Below, piece by piece: positions 1 through 9,429 of a DNA stretch of 64,000 nt (its first letter is position 1; every line of letters begins with the position of its first letter). The stretch lies in the NCBI GenBank assembly GCA_034670405.1, contig JAXDDX010000072.1, positions 1,798,001 to 1,862,000 of the forward strand. Direction: 5' to 3'. The DNA comes from Hoplostethus atlanticus (lineage: Eukaryota > Chordata > Actinopteri > Trachichthyiformes > Trachichthyidae). A program made the position numbers and the translations under genes. The notes under the pieces were generated by a model. It had not been told where the DNA came from, did not search any database, and was given only the letters and a program-made list of their open reading frames with translations.

Positions 1-228
1 CGGGAAATCTGCTGGATTGCTTTATGACACAAAACAGGAACCATTTTTTCTTTGCAAGTAATACACAACTTTATTCCAGTTCCACTATTCTAACTGCGTA
101 GTTTCAATTCACATTAGCTTACCTAGCCAGAATGCATTTCGGCTCTTATACTTCTTCTTGCTCTTCAAAGCAAACTGATTGACATCCTCTCTTTTTTCTA
201 ACTAATTGGCCTTCCTCTCCCCTCTCAG

Positions 229-426
229 AACGGCCTGTCTCCTCTCCACATGGCGGCTCAGGGCGACCACGTTGAGTGTGTCAAACACCTGCTGCAGCAC
301 AAGGCGCCTGTGGATGACGTCACGTTGGACTACCTGACAGCGATGCACGTGGCGGCGCACTGCGGTCATTACCGGGTCACCAAGCTGCTGCTGGACAAGA
401 GGGCCAACCCCAACGCTAGGGCACTG
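229..426 (+). CDS. ank2: ank2 exon: two ankyrin repeats
   Basis: A 198-bp exon, twice the 99-bp (33-residue) ankyrin unit, between acceptor cctctcag and donor gtacga. It codes two repeats starting [14 protein letters not shown] and [15 protein letters not shown]. Both carry the helix-turn-helix consensus (PLHMAA, LLL). It is the most upstream exon in the window and starts and ends in phase 0. This part of the solenoid binds membrane partners in ankyrins generally. Confidence 0.95.
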
Positions 427-1202
427 GTACGATATAACGATAGCATAGGATGAAACTTTGCTGATCACTGTCGGTAAATTGGGTCCCTGCAGGAGCAAAT
501 AGTAATAAGATACAGCAAAGAAAAATAGTGTGTTAAGTAGAAATGCATAAATGAAAAGTATGAATAATAACTGCAGCGTTGTGAGGGTGTGTAGAAACAA
601 CAGCAGAATATTCTGAGATATATGAACAATTATAAAAGTGTCAAGATACAATTAACAAAATTTAGAAGAATATGGGAATGTGAAGATAATAATTACGTGA
701 ATTGTTGAATATGTGAAAGCTGATATTGTGTCATTGAGGCACATTTGAACAAAGCATTTGACATATTTTTGTATAGCATTTCTGCTCTATAGAGCATTAT
801 ACGCTTTATATGAAAAATGTAATGAAAATAAAAAAATATATTTTTTCTATGCCTTAGTGAACAGGATGTTTATCCTATTGTTCAGCAGTAACAATATCCA
901 ATTAAAACAGTATGAAAAACAAACATTACCAATTCAAGAAGTCGATGAATAAAGCTGGTATCCCCATGCAATGTAAAATATAAAACTAAATAATCTTACA
1001 TTGCATGGAAAGGGATGTAAGGCTTGCATCTTTTTATTTATCTCACTGAGCAAAAATCTGAAATTAAATGCAACAAGTCAAAGTCAGACTGTCAGGCTGT
1101 TCATACTTTTGCTATGCAGACCCTGCAGCCCTCAGGGCCAGGTGAATGTTGTAAATGCTGTTTGCTTTCATACACTGCTGTGTGCCATGTTTCCCCCTGC
1201 AG
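427..1202 (+). other. ank2 intron
   Basis: A 776-bp AT-rich intron. The open frames here are short and intronic. I see no convincing additional exon. Confidence 0.7.
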
Positions 1203-1301
1203 AATGGCTTCACCCCGCTGCACATAGCCTGTAAGAAGAACAGAGTGAAGGTGATGGAGCTGCTGGTCAAATATGGAGCCTCTATCCAGGCCATCACAGA
1301 G
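1203..1301 (+). CDS. ank2: ank2 exon: ankyrin repeat
   Basis: A 99-bp phase-0 exon after a ccccctgcag acceptor and before gtacgt. It codes one repeat starting [14 protein letters not shown] and ending ASIQAITE, near-identical to the mammalian ANK2 repeat. Confidence 0.95.
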
Positions 1302-1950
1302 GTACGTCATGGACCTGAGTCAAGTAGAAGTTGCAAAAGCATATTTAGTATATTTGGAGTATATTTTGTTTATTTTTCTGTCACTGCCAACTCACATGAC
1401 ATTAAACTCAATTTATCTCTGGTTCTAATTGTGTAACTGGCTAACATTAGCATTAGCAAACAGACACCGCTCGGATAAACAATTTCAAAAAAGCACCACT
1501 AAGGATATGAAGCACAATATTGGTTTATTAGTGAAGGTAAATTCTGTTAATACTGTCAATTAAGAATTATACCTTGTTGGTTTGGAGATAAATATAACAT
1601 TAACAGCATGAATTAGCTGACTGCTAACATTAGCTAATGCTATGAAGCAACACCATGGTTTTCTTCAATCCAGTTGTCTCATAACACAACAATACTGGAG
1701 AGTCATTCTGGTGTATGTTTAAAATCTTCCGTCCAATAACCAGTTGACTTTGCCTGAGTGTGATGTAAATCAAATATGGCCGCCATGTGAGTGAAGCAAA
1801 CTTGTGTCCCAGGTGTGGTACTCAATACCCACAGCGAGGAATGATGTTAAAGTGTGAGCTATTGCTATTCCGCTTTCTCTTACTCCCTGCTTTTTGCCTC
1901 ACCCTCCCTGCTTTTTGCCTCACCCTCCCTCTCCCACCCTCTCTGTCCAG
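1302..1950 (+). other. ank2 intron
   Basis: A 649-bp intron with a pyrimidine-rich 3' end at about 1890-1950, in which a ctgctttttgcctcaccctcc unit occurs twice in tandem. No other feature seen. Confidence 0.65.
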
Positions 1951-2049
1951 TCCGGTCTGACTCCCATCCATGTAGCAGCCTTCATGGGTCACCTCAACAT
2001 CGTCCTGCTGCTGCTGCAGAACGGAGCCTCGCCGGACGTCAGCAACATT
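1951..2049 (+). CDS. ank2: ank2 exon: ankyrin repeat
   Basis: A 99-bp phase-0 exon (acceptor ctctgtccag, donor gtgagt) coding a repeat starting [16 protein letters not shown] and ending SPDVSNI. The donor is followed within 15 nt by a (GA)n(GT)n microsatellite. Confidence 0.95.
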
Positions 2050-2056
2050 GTGAGTG

Positions 2057-2060
<4 letters not shown>

Positions 2061-2087
<27 letters not shown>

Positions 2088-2099
2088 TGTGTGTGTGTG
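2061..2099 (+). repeat. (AG)n-(TG)n compound microsatellite
   Basis: Alternating AG units run into TG units just downstream of an exon donor. Seen directly in the sequence. Confidence 0.9.
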
Positions 2100-2533
2100 G
2101 GGGTTTATTATTTGGGTTTTTATGCTGACTAAGACCATGATCAGGTTTTTTTCTTTTTTACTGCTCAAAGCCAAACCTAAGCTGTGAGCGTTCAAAGAGC
2201 GTTCAAGAGGTCAAAGAGGCTGCTCACTTCCCTTTTTCTCTGTCATGGTAACATTTAAGTGTTTGATCGTACCAACTGTTCTGAGTCAACTAAAATCAAC
2301 TTCTCGGGTTTTCGCCATTTTGACTTCTGTTGTTCATAACATAAAAAACAAAAGGAACGGAAGTTTACTGTATAATGAGAAATGAGCAGCAGATTAACAA
2401 ACACTGATGACTAGGGGGAAATATGTGTGTCCAATGTGTGTGTGTCTGCCTGTGTTTATGCATGCATGTGTGTGATGTGTGTGTGTGTGTTGATAAGCCT
2501 ACTGACTCACATAATGCTGTATGTTGTGTGTAG

Positions 2534-2632
2534 CGCGGGGAAACGGCGTTGCACATGGCGGCCAGGGCCGGTCAGGTGGAGGTGGTGAGATGTCTGCTGA
2601 GGAACGGAGCGATGGTGGATGCCAGGGCCCGG
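2534..2632 (+). CDS. ank2: ank2 exon: ankyrin repeat
   Basis: A 99-bp phase-0 exon after acceptor gttgtgtgtag and before gtgaga. It codes [17 protein letters not shown] through AMVDARAR, the repeat with the RGETALH opening typical of this position. The polypyrimidine tract is poor and TG-rich. Confidence 0.94.
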
Positions 2633-2638
2633 GTGAGA

Positions 2639-2640
<2 letters not shown>

Positions 2641-2681
<41 letters not shown>
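2641..2681 (+). repeat. (CA)n microsatellite beside an exon donor
   Basis: About twenty AC dinucleotides begin 8 nt after the donor of the 2534-2632 exon. Intronic (CA)n close to donors can modulate splicing in vertebrates; its effect here is unknown. Confidence 0.9.
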
Positions 2682-2685
<4 letters not shown>

Positions 2686-2691
2686 CTGTCC

Positions 2692-2800
2692 GGGTTAGGG
2701 GTTTAATTCCCACTGGGCTCACCCGTGCCAAAACTGTATGCGCTCATGGTATTGTACGGCGCTTCGGATAAAAGCGTGCAACAACTGGTGTATAAGATGA
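2692..2800 (+). repeat. tRNA-derived SINE-like fragment
   Basis: A GGTTTAATTCCC stretch resembles a pol III B box (GGTTCGANTCC) and is followed by cgcttcggataaaagcgt, a tail wording frequent in fish tRNA-SINEs. The A-box half is not evident, so this looks truncated. Confidence 0.45.
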
Positions 2801-3045
2801 AGCTTTACATGTCATTAATACAGTAAATAAAGGTCTCATTTGTCACCATGTTATGCATTTATTTTTTATAAAGGTCCATTTTGATGCACTTTAAAATTAG
2901 ACAGTGGTGTATACAGATTCTTTACATTTGATGATTTCTAGTCAAGGCAGAGTTGGAAAGTAAGGCAAATGTAATGATGTAGTTTCCCATGTGAATGGGA
3001 CCGGTGTAAAAATGTGTTTCCCCTGGCGGTATGTGTGTGTGTTGT

Positions 3046-3170
3046 TGTTGTTTTGCCACTGCACAAGGAAATTGTTGTGGAGGAAATAAATAAATAACAA
3101 GTAGACTAATTTATAGTGTGACAACTTCCTTGTAGAATCAATAGACGCTTGTGGTTTGAGATAAGATTTA
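3046..3170 (+). repeat. dispersed repeat, copy 1
   Basis: The stretch with actgcacaagga, ttgttgtgg, then tgacaacttccttgtagaatca and gcttgtggtttgagata recurs at 8688-8795 in the same orientation. Family unknown. Confidence 0.6.
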
Positions 3171-3286
3171 GTAGGCTGCCTCGATTCATACTGTCCTTTC
3201 TCTGTTAACTATGTTCAATGGAAAATAAATCAAAAAATGAATGTGTGCCATGCTAAATGAACCTTTCCCACATGCCGTCCGTGCAG

Positions 3287-3484
3287 GAGGACCAGACCCC
3301 CCTCCACATCGCATCTCGTCTGGGGAAGACGGAGATCGTCCAGCTGCTGCTGCAGCACATGGCCCACCCCGATGCCGCTACCACCAACGGCTACACCCCG
3401 CTTCACATCTCAGCCAGGGAGGGGCAAGTGGAGACGGCCTCTGTCCTGCTGGAGGCTGGGGCTTCGCACTCACTGGCTACTAAG
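3287..3484 (+). CDS. ank2: ank2 exon: two ankyrin repeats
   Basis: A 198-bp phase-0 exon (acceptor cgtgcag, donor gtgggc) coding repeats that start [16 protein letters not shown] and [16 protein letters not shown]. The HPDAATT and HSLATK turns match ANK2. Confidence 0.95.
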
Positions 3485-4290
3485 GTGGGCGGAGGGCGAC
3501 ATTGACACTCCAGTGATATTTTTGGGTTTAGGCTGCCAACAGACAATATTTTGTGCTGATGTTCAATATCTTTGAATTTCTATTTCTATGTAAAAAAAAA
3601 AATGCTTCCTGAAGAATTCATGGTGGAAAAACTCTCCATTGAACCCTAATAACAATAATATGAATAATACAGTAATACAAACAATATCTATCAGATGTCA
3701 ACATCCGTCTCCTTACACCCAGAATTCCTTGTGTTTCGGGGGCTTTTCCTGATGTTGGTTTGGATTAGTTTGAATGACCCGCTCCAGACATGCTTGGCGT
3801 GAACCCATCCTAGGACTAGACATGATGAAACTTTAATGATCCCTGTGGGGGGAAAATGGGCGGCGGCAGAGAATAGGATATAGATAAGAATAACACAACA
3901 AATAATGACAATGAATCATTTCAATATCCAAATGTATTGAAAATAATACAGCAAATACTGAAGATAGGCATTCAAGCCATTCACATTGTCATCAGATTTC
4001 AGTGTTCAGAGCATTTCCAATGGCCTCCGCTCCTTCTGATGAAAGGGGTTCCAGTATGTACTGTAGGTCCCTCTCAGTTTGACCTAGTTTTGATGAATGA
4101 TTGATGAGCCTGTTAAAGCCGCTCATTTCCTCCTCAAGTCATTTATTATGATCACCGCGTGTTTACCAGAGGACGCTGACACTGAACTTCGGTCAAGGCT
4201 AGACTAGTCCTTTAATTTAGTCATACAGTTGGGAGGCCGAGACAGATGCAGTGTTTGTCGATTGTTAGGTGGATTTGCTTTCTCTCCCTT

Positions 4291-4330
<40 letters not shown>

Positions 4331-5065
4331 ATTCCCTGTATCTCTCTGGGGAGAAAGGGTGTGGCAGTAGAGAAACCAAACCGGGGAAAGTTGTTGTTGT
4401 TGCAAGTAAATAACATAAGTGTTCCCGTATAGATATTGCTCTCCATCTCCCTGACATCACAATCCTCATCCTTGTTTATCACAGAATGCTGTTTTTGTGC
4501 AGGTACCCATTACATCAGATATAATCCAGGGTTTAGCAAACAAAGGGTTGCCTCCCTGCATGGGGCTGGGCTGGGCTGGGTCACAAACACGCTAGTCACG
4601 TGATTGCTGTCAGACCAGGTCTAGTTGAATACTTCAACGTGGTTAAAGTGCGCCCCCTGCTGGGTTTAGTGTGAAATAGAGGGGTTAGTGCAACGGCGAG
4701 GGCTCTTTATTTTAAGGTTTTGGAGTCGAGTTACCAAGCATTGCATCAGCAACATATAGGCCAGGGGGGATTCTCACATGTTTTTGTGTCACAAACCTCC
4801 CAAATAGACACACATTATAGCTCCATTTAATAAGATTTTATCCCAACCCATATGGGAAGATTTTAGTTGTTGCTTTAATATTGAATTGCACATTCTCTAT
4901 TTGGGATGATTTCTATTCTACTTTTCCTCATTTTGCTGGGGAACTCTTGGCTCCCCCTCACCCAGACCCCACTTGTGTTATTTGATCAGATATGCATTTA
5001 TTTATATACTTTTTTTAATTTTTAATATTTTTTTTTTACCATTTCTGTATGTTTCTTGTCCACAG
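3485..5065 (+). other. ank2 intron
   Basis: A 1.58-kb intron. It contains a tail-like motif at about 3832 (actttaatgatccctgtggg) shared with 17382-17440 and 21577-21610, and a (TC)n run at 4294-4325. No exon candidate seen. Confidence 0.65.
4294..4325 (+). repeat. (TC)n microsatellite
   Basis: About 16 CT dinucleotides, intronic. Confidence 0.9.
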
Positions 5066-5164
5066 AAAGGATTTACTCCCCTGCACGTGGCCTCCAAGTA
5101 CGGAAGCCTGGATGTAGCCAAGCTTCTGCTGCAACGTCAGGCTCCACCCGATTCTGCGGGGAAG
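5066..5164 (+). CDS. ank2: ank2 exon: ankyrin repeat
   Basis: A 99-bp phase-0 exon (acceptor tccacag, donor gtatgc) coding [17 protein letters not shown] through PPDSAGK. Confidence 0.95.
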
Positions 5165-5634
5165 GTATGCATCACATATAAAAACTCAAAAGCTAAATGA
5201 GAGGATAAGAGATGCATGAAATGTATGATGAATTCTTGAGATTTTCGTTGAGTGACAGCTAATCGTACGGGTTAATATACTGTACATTGTGTATAGACGT
5301 TGGTAGAAATATGTTGTCTCGTCTTTTGTCCAAATGTTTTAGGGTACCTTTTCTGTGCATGTAAATATAAATAGTATGTTGCTATTTTTTGCATTGAGGT
5401 TATGTTGACTGCAAGAGCACCGGTAAGCCTAGTTTGATTCAAATCAGCCATTCCTTCATTTGGATTAACTTAACAGATTCATTTTTACAACACGACTCCT
5501 TTCTTTTCTTTGGATATGTTCTTCTTTTCGTCATAATAAGGACCCGCCCAGTGATGCTCCTACTTGCTCTCGCTCTCTAATAAAGCTCTAATTCATCTTA
5601 ACCGGCAGTATTATCCCCCTTAACACTTCTCATC

Positions 5635-5638
<4 letters not shown>

Positions 5639-5681
<43 letters not shown>

Positions 5682-5682
5682 C
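5639..5682 (+). repeat. (GT)n-(GC)n microsatellite
   Basis: A GT run passing into GCGCGCGC, 55 bp upstream of the next exon. Confidence 0.9.
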
Positions 5683-5736
5683 TTGCCACGCTAACCGCTG
5701 TTAAAACCCATTGCACTCACCCTCCATCCCTTACAG

Positions 5737-5835
5737 AACGGCCTCACCCCACTCCATGTCGCAGCGCATTACGATAACCAGAAGGTGGCGCTCCTGCTTT
5801 TGGACAAAGGAGCGTCCCCCCACACTATGGCCAAG
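5737..5835 (+). CDS. ank2: ank2 exon: ankyrin repeat
   Basis: A 99-bp phase-0 exon (acceptor ccttacag, donor gtgaga) coding [17 protein letters not shown] through [19 protein letters not shown] is conserved among ankyrins. Confidence 0.95.
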
Positions 5836-6515
5836 GTGAGAGACCCTAAGTGGCCCCCAGTAGAGAGCCCCAGTCACTGTGCTGGGGATGATGGGAGGGC
5901 TGGTGGTTGACCAAAGAGTGGAGTTGACGATGTGCAAAAGCACTGCAAAAAGTCTCATGTCCAGTCTCAAAAGTCTGATTTTTCTTAAAAGAAGTGAACA
6001 TTTTTTCTATATTTCGATAATTCAAATTGTTCCCCGTGCAGTTTGGGGAATTTTCTAGAAACAAGTGTCGATATCTTGAATCCTTGAAATTGTAAATGAC
6101 TTGAAACAAGTTGATTTGCAATGGACTGTTTCGCTTGTTTTGAGGAAAATACGATTTTAAGACTCAATACCAGAGTGAATGCCTGCTTAAGATGGATTTT
6201 TTTGCTCTGTGTGTGTGCGTGTGTGTGTGTGCATATAGTATGTGTGTATTTGAGAGAGTGAGTGTCTCAGTTTACATGTATCGTTGTTGTCTCGTGAAAA
6301 TCTTGCAACTCCAATTTTGGTGGTTTTCACCTTTGCACTTCAGTTGAATGATTTCATGGTCGATGCCGCCATCCTCGGCGCTTACGACACCCTTTCAAAA
6401 CCCCATTGGATTAACACAAAAATGCATGGTTGTCGAGGTGTAAGGTTTTCACCTGACAGCAGCAGTTTCATACAACAATGACACCCGTTTCCCTCCCCCC
6501 GCCTGGATCCACCAG

Positions 6516-6713
6516 AACGGCTACACCCCCCTCCACATCGCGGCTAAGAAGAACCAGATGGAAATCGCCACGGTGCTGCTGCAGTACGGGGCCGAGACCA
6601 ACATCCTAACCAAGCAGGGTGTCACCCCGCTGCATCTGGCCTCGCAGGAGGGCCACGCCGATATGGCCGCCCTGCTCTTGAGCAAGGGAGCCCAGCTCAA
6701 CATCCCCACCAAG
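6516..6713 (+). CDS. ank2: ank2 exon: two ankyrin repeats
   Basis: A 198-bp phase-0 exon (acceptor ccaccag) coding repeats that start [16 protein letters not shown] and [16 protein letters not shown]. The donor AAG/gtttttt departs from the gtragt consensus at +3 to +6, so it should be a weak site. Confidence 0.94.
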
Positions 6714-7466
6714 GTTTTTTGCGAAAACTTCAATCAATTCACATCAATTAATCATCAACACTTTTTAGTATAATTACCTTTTGAGATCACTGCCGAGAAA
6801 ACTGGCAGCCTCTTGCAGCCTCTTGCAGCCTCTACACTGCGTTTTACATCCAGACACAAGAAGAACATGTTTATCCTCTTCAGTAAAGCCAAAGAGAAAA
6901 CATTTGACTAGCACTAACAATACCACTGGTGTGAGCTAGAGCCTGCCACTCACTCAACCATGGTCTCATTTGTTTACGGTACTTATACCAAGGTTTCAAC
7001 ACATGGATCAGTTTTACTGCACTCAGTCTGCCTGCCATAGAAAAAGCAACTTAAGTAAAAAAAAGTGCATATTCACTACAATCCATTGCTGCATTTGTAG
7101 TATTGCAAGCTATGCCTAGCTAAACACGATTTCAAAAAACATTGTGAATATCAACCATATTCCATGTCCCACAGGGTTGTGGATTGTAAGCAAAGAGTCT
7201 GACCTTTTGGTAGATAAGCTGTGTAAGAAGTTGAGTAGTCAAATATAGAGGAGATTGAGTAGTTGTTTGTGAAAAAGATTGAAAAAGATGAAAAAGATTG
7301 TGGGAGTTGTGTAACAATCTACCACTTAGGTGTGAGGATTAATTTTCACAATAATACAACTGGATTTGAAGAAAATGTTTTTCCAAAGTGCTTTATACTG
7401 TCGTTTGATAGTGTATGGGCTATCCAATATTGGGGTTGTCTAGCATTGGCTGTTGTGAATGATCAT

Positions 7467-7522
<56 letters not shown>

Positions 7523-7523
7523 G
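6714..7523 (+). other. ank2 intron
   Basis: A 810-bp intron. A piece near 6800-6900 (cagcctctacactgcgttttacat, then atcctcttcagtaaag) is related to the dispersed element at 14156-14545. The 3' end is entirely (TG)n(CG)n. Confidence 0.6.
7470..7521 (+). repeat. (TG)n-(CG)n microsatellite abutting a 3' splice site
   Basis: A TG run, then GCGCGCGCGC, immediately followed by cag and the exon at 7524. It replaces the usual polypyrimidine tract. Confidence 0.9.
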
Positions 7524-7622
7524 AGTGGCCTGACCTCCCTCCATCTGGCAGCCCAGGAGGACAAAGTTGCCGTGGCCGAGATCCTGGCCAGAAACGGAGC
7601 TAACCTTGATCAGCAGACGAAA
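7524..7622 (+). CDS. ank2: ank2 exon: ankyrin repeat
   Basis: A 99-bp phase-0 exon coding [17 protein letters not shown] through NLDQQTK (donor gtatgg). Its acceptor, gcgcgcgcgcag, directly follows a microsatellite and has no pyrimidine tract. Confidence 0.94.
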
Positions 7623-7661
7623 GTATGGATAACACTGCTTTGGCTTGGACAGAATTAAATT

Positions 7662-7789
7662 CTGAACAGATAGGAGGCTTTTTTTTCTCCACCAGAGCTC
7701 AAAGGGTGCAAGAACCCTTGAGAATAACTGAAACAAAAGGCACATAGTGTGTTTTGGAAAAAAAAAGCCTCCTATCTGATCAGGTTCAG
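7662..7789. repeat. short foldback (inverted-repeat) element
   Basis: The left arm at 7662-7690 (ctgaac, agataggaggc, T run) is matched in reverse complement by the right arm at 7756-7789 (A run, gcctcctatct, gttcag). About 65 bp lie between the arms. It resembles a small MITE or hairpin in the intron. Confidence 0.7.
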
Positions 7790-7934
7790 TGACACACATT
7801 TGCTCGTTGATCTCTCTAACCACTAAGCAACCCTCCTAAATTGTTCTATTTTTAGAATCGAACTTCACGCGTTGTGTTTTCTCAGCCTTGTTCAAGTCTA
7901 GACGTTTCTAACTTGATTCGCCGTTGTTTCACAG

Positions 7935-8033
7935 CTGGGCTACACCCCGTTGATTGTAGCATGTCACTACGGTAACGCCAAGATGGTCAACTTCCTGTTA
8001 CAGAATGGAGCCGGCGTCAATGCCAAGACCAAG
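7935..8033 (+). CDS. ank2: ank2 exon: ankyrin repeat
   Basis: A 99-bp phase-0 exon (acceptor tttcacag, donor gtacta) coding [17 protein letters not shown] through VNAKTK. Confidence 0.95.
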
Positions 8034-8272
8034 GTACTAAAATCACAGTGAAATGCATGATAATATATTATATATATGATGGTAATAGTATAGTCGTTTA
8101 ATGGGGACTTAATGGGATATTGATAATCTTCAAAACCAATGCCTTTTCCTATGCGGATGTAGCATACTGGTGCTCTCATTGTGCGTACAGATGCAACGTG
8201 GATGCTGCAAGACTTCTACTTCTTCTATTTATACATTAATCAATTAATTTTTTTACAATTATCCCTTCCCAG

Positions 8273-8371
8273 AATGGATACACACCCCTTCACCAGGCAG
8301 CGCAGCAAGGAAACACACACATTATCAACGTACTGCTTCAATACGGTGCCAAGCCCAACGCTACCACTGTG
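8273..8371 (+). CDS. ank2: ank2 exon: ankyrin repeat
   Basis: A 99-bp phase-0 exon (acceptor cttcccag, donor gtgagt) coding [16 protein letters not shown] through KPNATTV. Confidence 0.95.
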
Positions 8372-8458
8372 GTGAGTAAAGACACACACAAACACACAGA
8401 GACACACACTCTCCCTGTCTCTGAATAGTCACCATGTGTCTTATGTGTCCTCGTCCAG

Positions 8459-8557
8459 AACGGCAACACTGCTCTGGCCATCGCTCGGAGGCTGGGCTAC
8501 ATCTCGGTGGTGGACACGCTGAGGGTCGTCACCGAGGAGATCATCACCACCACAACG
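8459..8557 (+). CDS. ank2: ank2 exon: last ankyrin repeat (24th)
   Basis: A 99-bp phase-0 exon coding [16 protein letters not shown] and the linker [15 protein letters not shown]. This closes the ankyrin-repeat solenoid. The donor is gtacgt. Confidence 0.95.
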
Positions 8558-8687
8558 GTACGTCACACACCAGACAACAACTTACGTAATATCATGTAAT
8601 ACCATGTGGGACCTCAGCATAATTGATTATGAATGATTAATGAATGATTATTAAATGTTTTCCCCGGAGGTGTGTCCCCTTAGTGTG

Positions 8688-8795
8688 TGTTGTTTTCACT
8701 GCACAAGGACATTATTGTGGGGAAAATGCGCTATATAGCCTGACAACTTCCTTGTAGAATCAATGGATGCTTGTGGTTTGAGATAATAACGATCA
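8688..8795 (+). repeat. dispersed repeat, copy 2
   Basis: The same family as 3046-3170: actgcacaaggacatt, then tgacaacttccttgtagaatca and gcttgtggtttgagata. Confidence 0.6.
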
Positions 8796-8953
8796 CAATC
8801 AACAATCGTGACGTCCGTTCATTATGAACACACAAACACACGCCCCAGATATATTATGGTCATTTGTGCTATGGGGCAGGGAAAATCTTACCTATTGCAC
8901 CTTTAAACATGACCCATGGTAAATTATATCAATATTCTCTCTTGGTGCCGTAG

Positions 8954-9026
8954 ACGGTGACGGAGAAACACAAGCTGAACGTGCCGGAGACCATGACTGA
9001 AGTGCTGGACGTCTCAGATGAGGAGG
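8954..9026 (+). CDS. ank2: ank2 exon: repeat-to-ZU5 linker start
   Basis: A 73-nt exon (acceptor gtgccgtag, donor gtgagt) coding [19 protein letters not shown] and VSDEE, and ending in phase 1. This linker is strongly conserved in ANK1, ANK2 and ANK3. Confidence 0.93.
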
Positions 9027-9375
9027 GTGAGTATCGTCGGATACCAGAGCCAGCCACCAATCTGTCGCTCCAAATGGAAGGAGACCTTTCAGTGGCATCC
9101 CGCCTATGTAGCCACATGACCCGCGGATCAGTTAGATCAACTGTATCAACTACCACAAACCCCTATTTGTGTTGTGTCGATTTAGTGGCTCAACCCAAAT
9201 CAGCACCCTAGTTAGCGCCTTGTCCTACTTTTCCAATCCACGTAATACCCAACTGCCCGCCGCGGTGTGAGGACTCGATTTAGCACAGATTCGGTTTTGT
9301 CATGCATATCCCAGGTCTTCTCTATGGTTAGGAGGCTTTCGAAGGTCAATGAATGACTGTGCCGTCCGCCCACAG

Positions 9376-9429
9376 TGTCGAAAGCCACTGAGGACGATGT
9401 TATGTCAGACGACTCCATGGACATGGAAG
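9376..9429 (+). CDS. ank2: ank2 exon, probably alternative (linker cassette)
   Basis: A 54-nt phase 1-1 cassette with acceptor gcccacag and donor gtattc. It reads VSKATEDDVMSDDSMDME. It keeps the frame whether included or skipped, and it sits where ANK3 has a VRKANAPEMLSDGEYISDV segment, so I read it as the homologous optional acidic cassette. Confidence 0.75.

Noticed and set aside
2692..2800. A possible intact tRNA gene
   Set aside because: Only a B-box-like motif is visible, with no A box or cloverleaf. Better explained as a SINE fragment.
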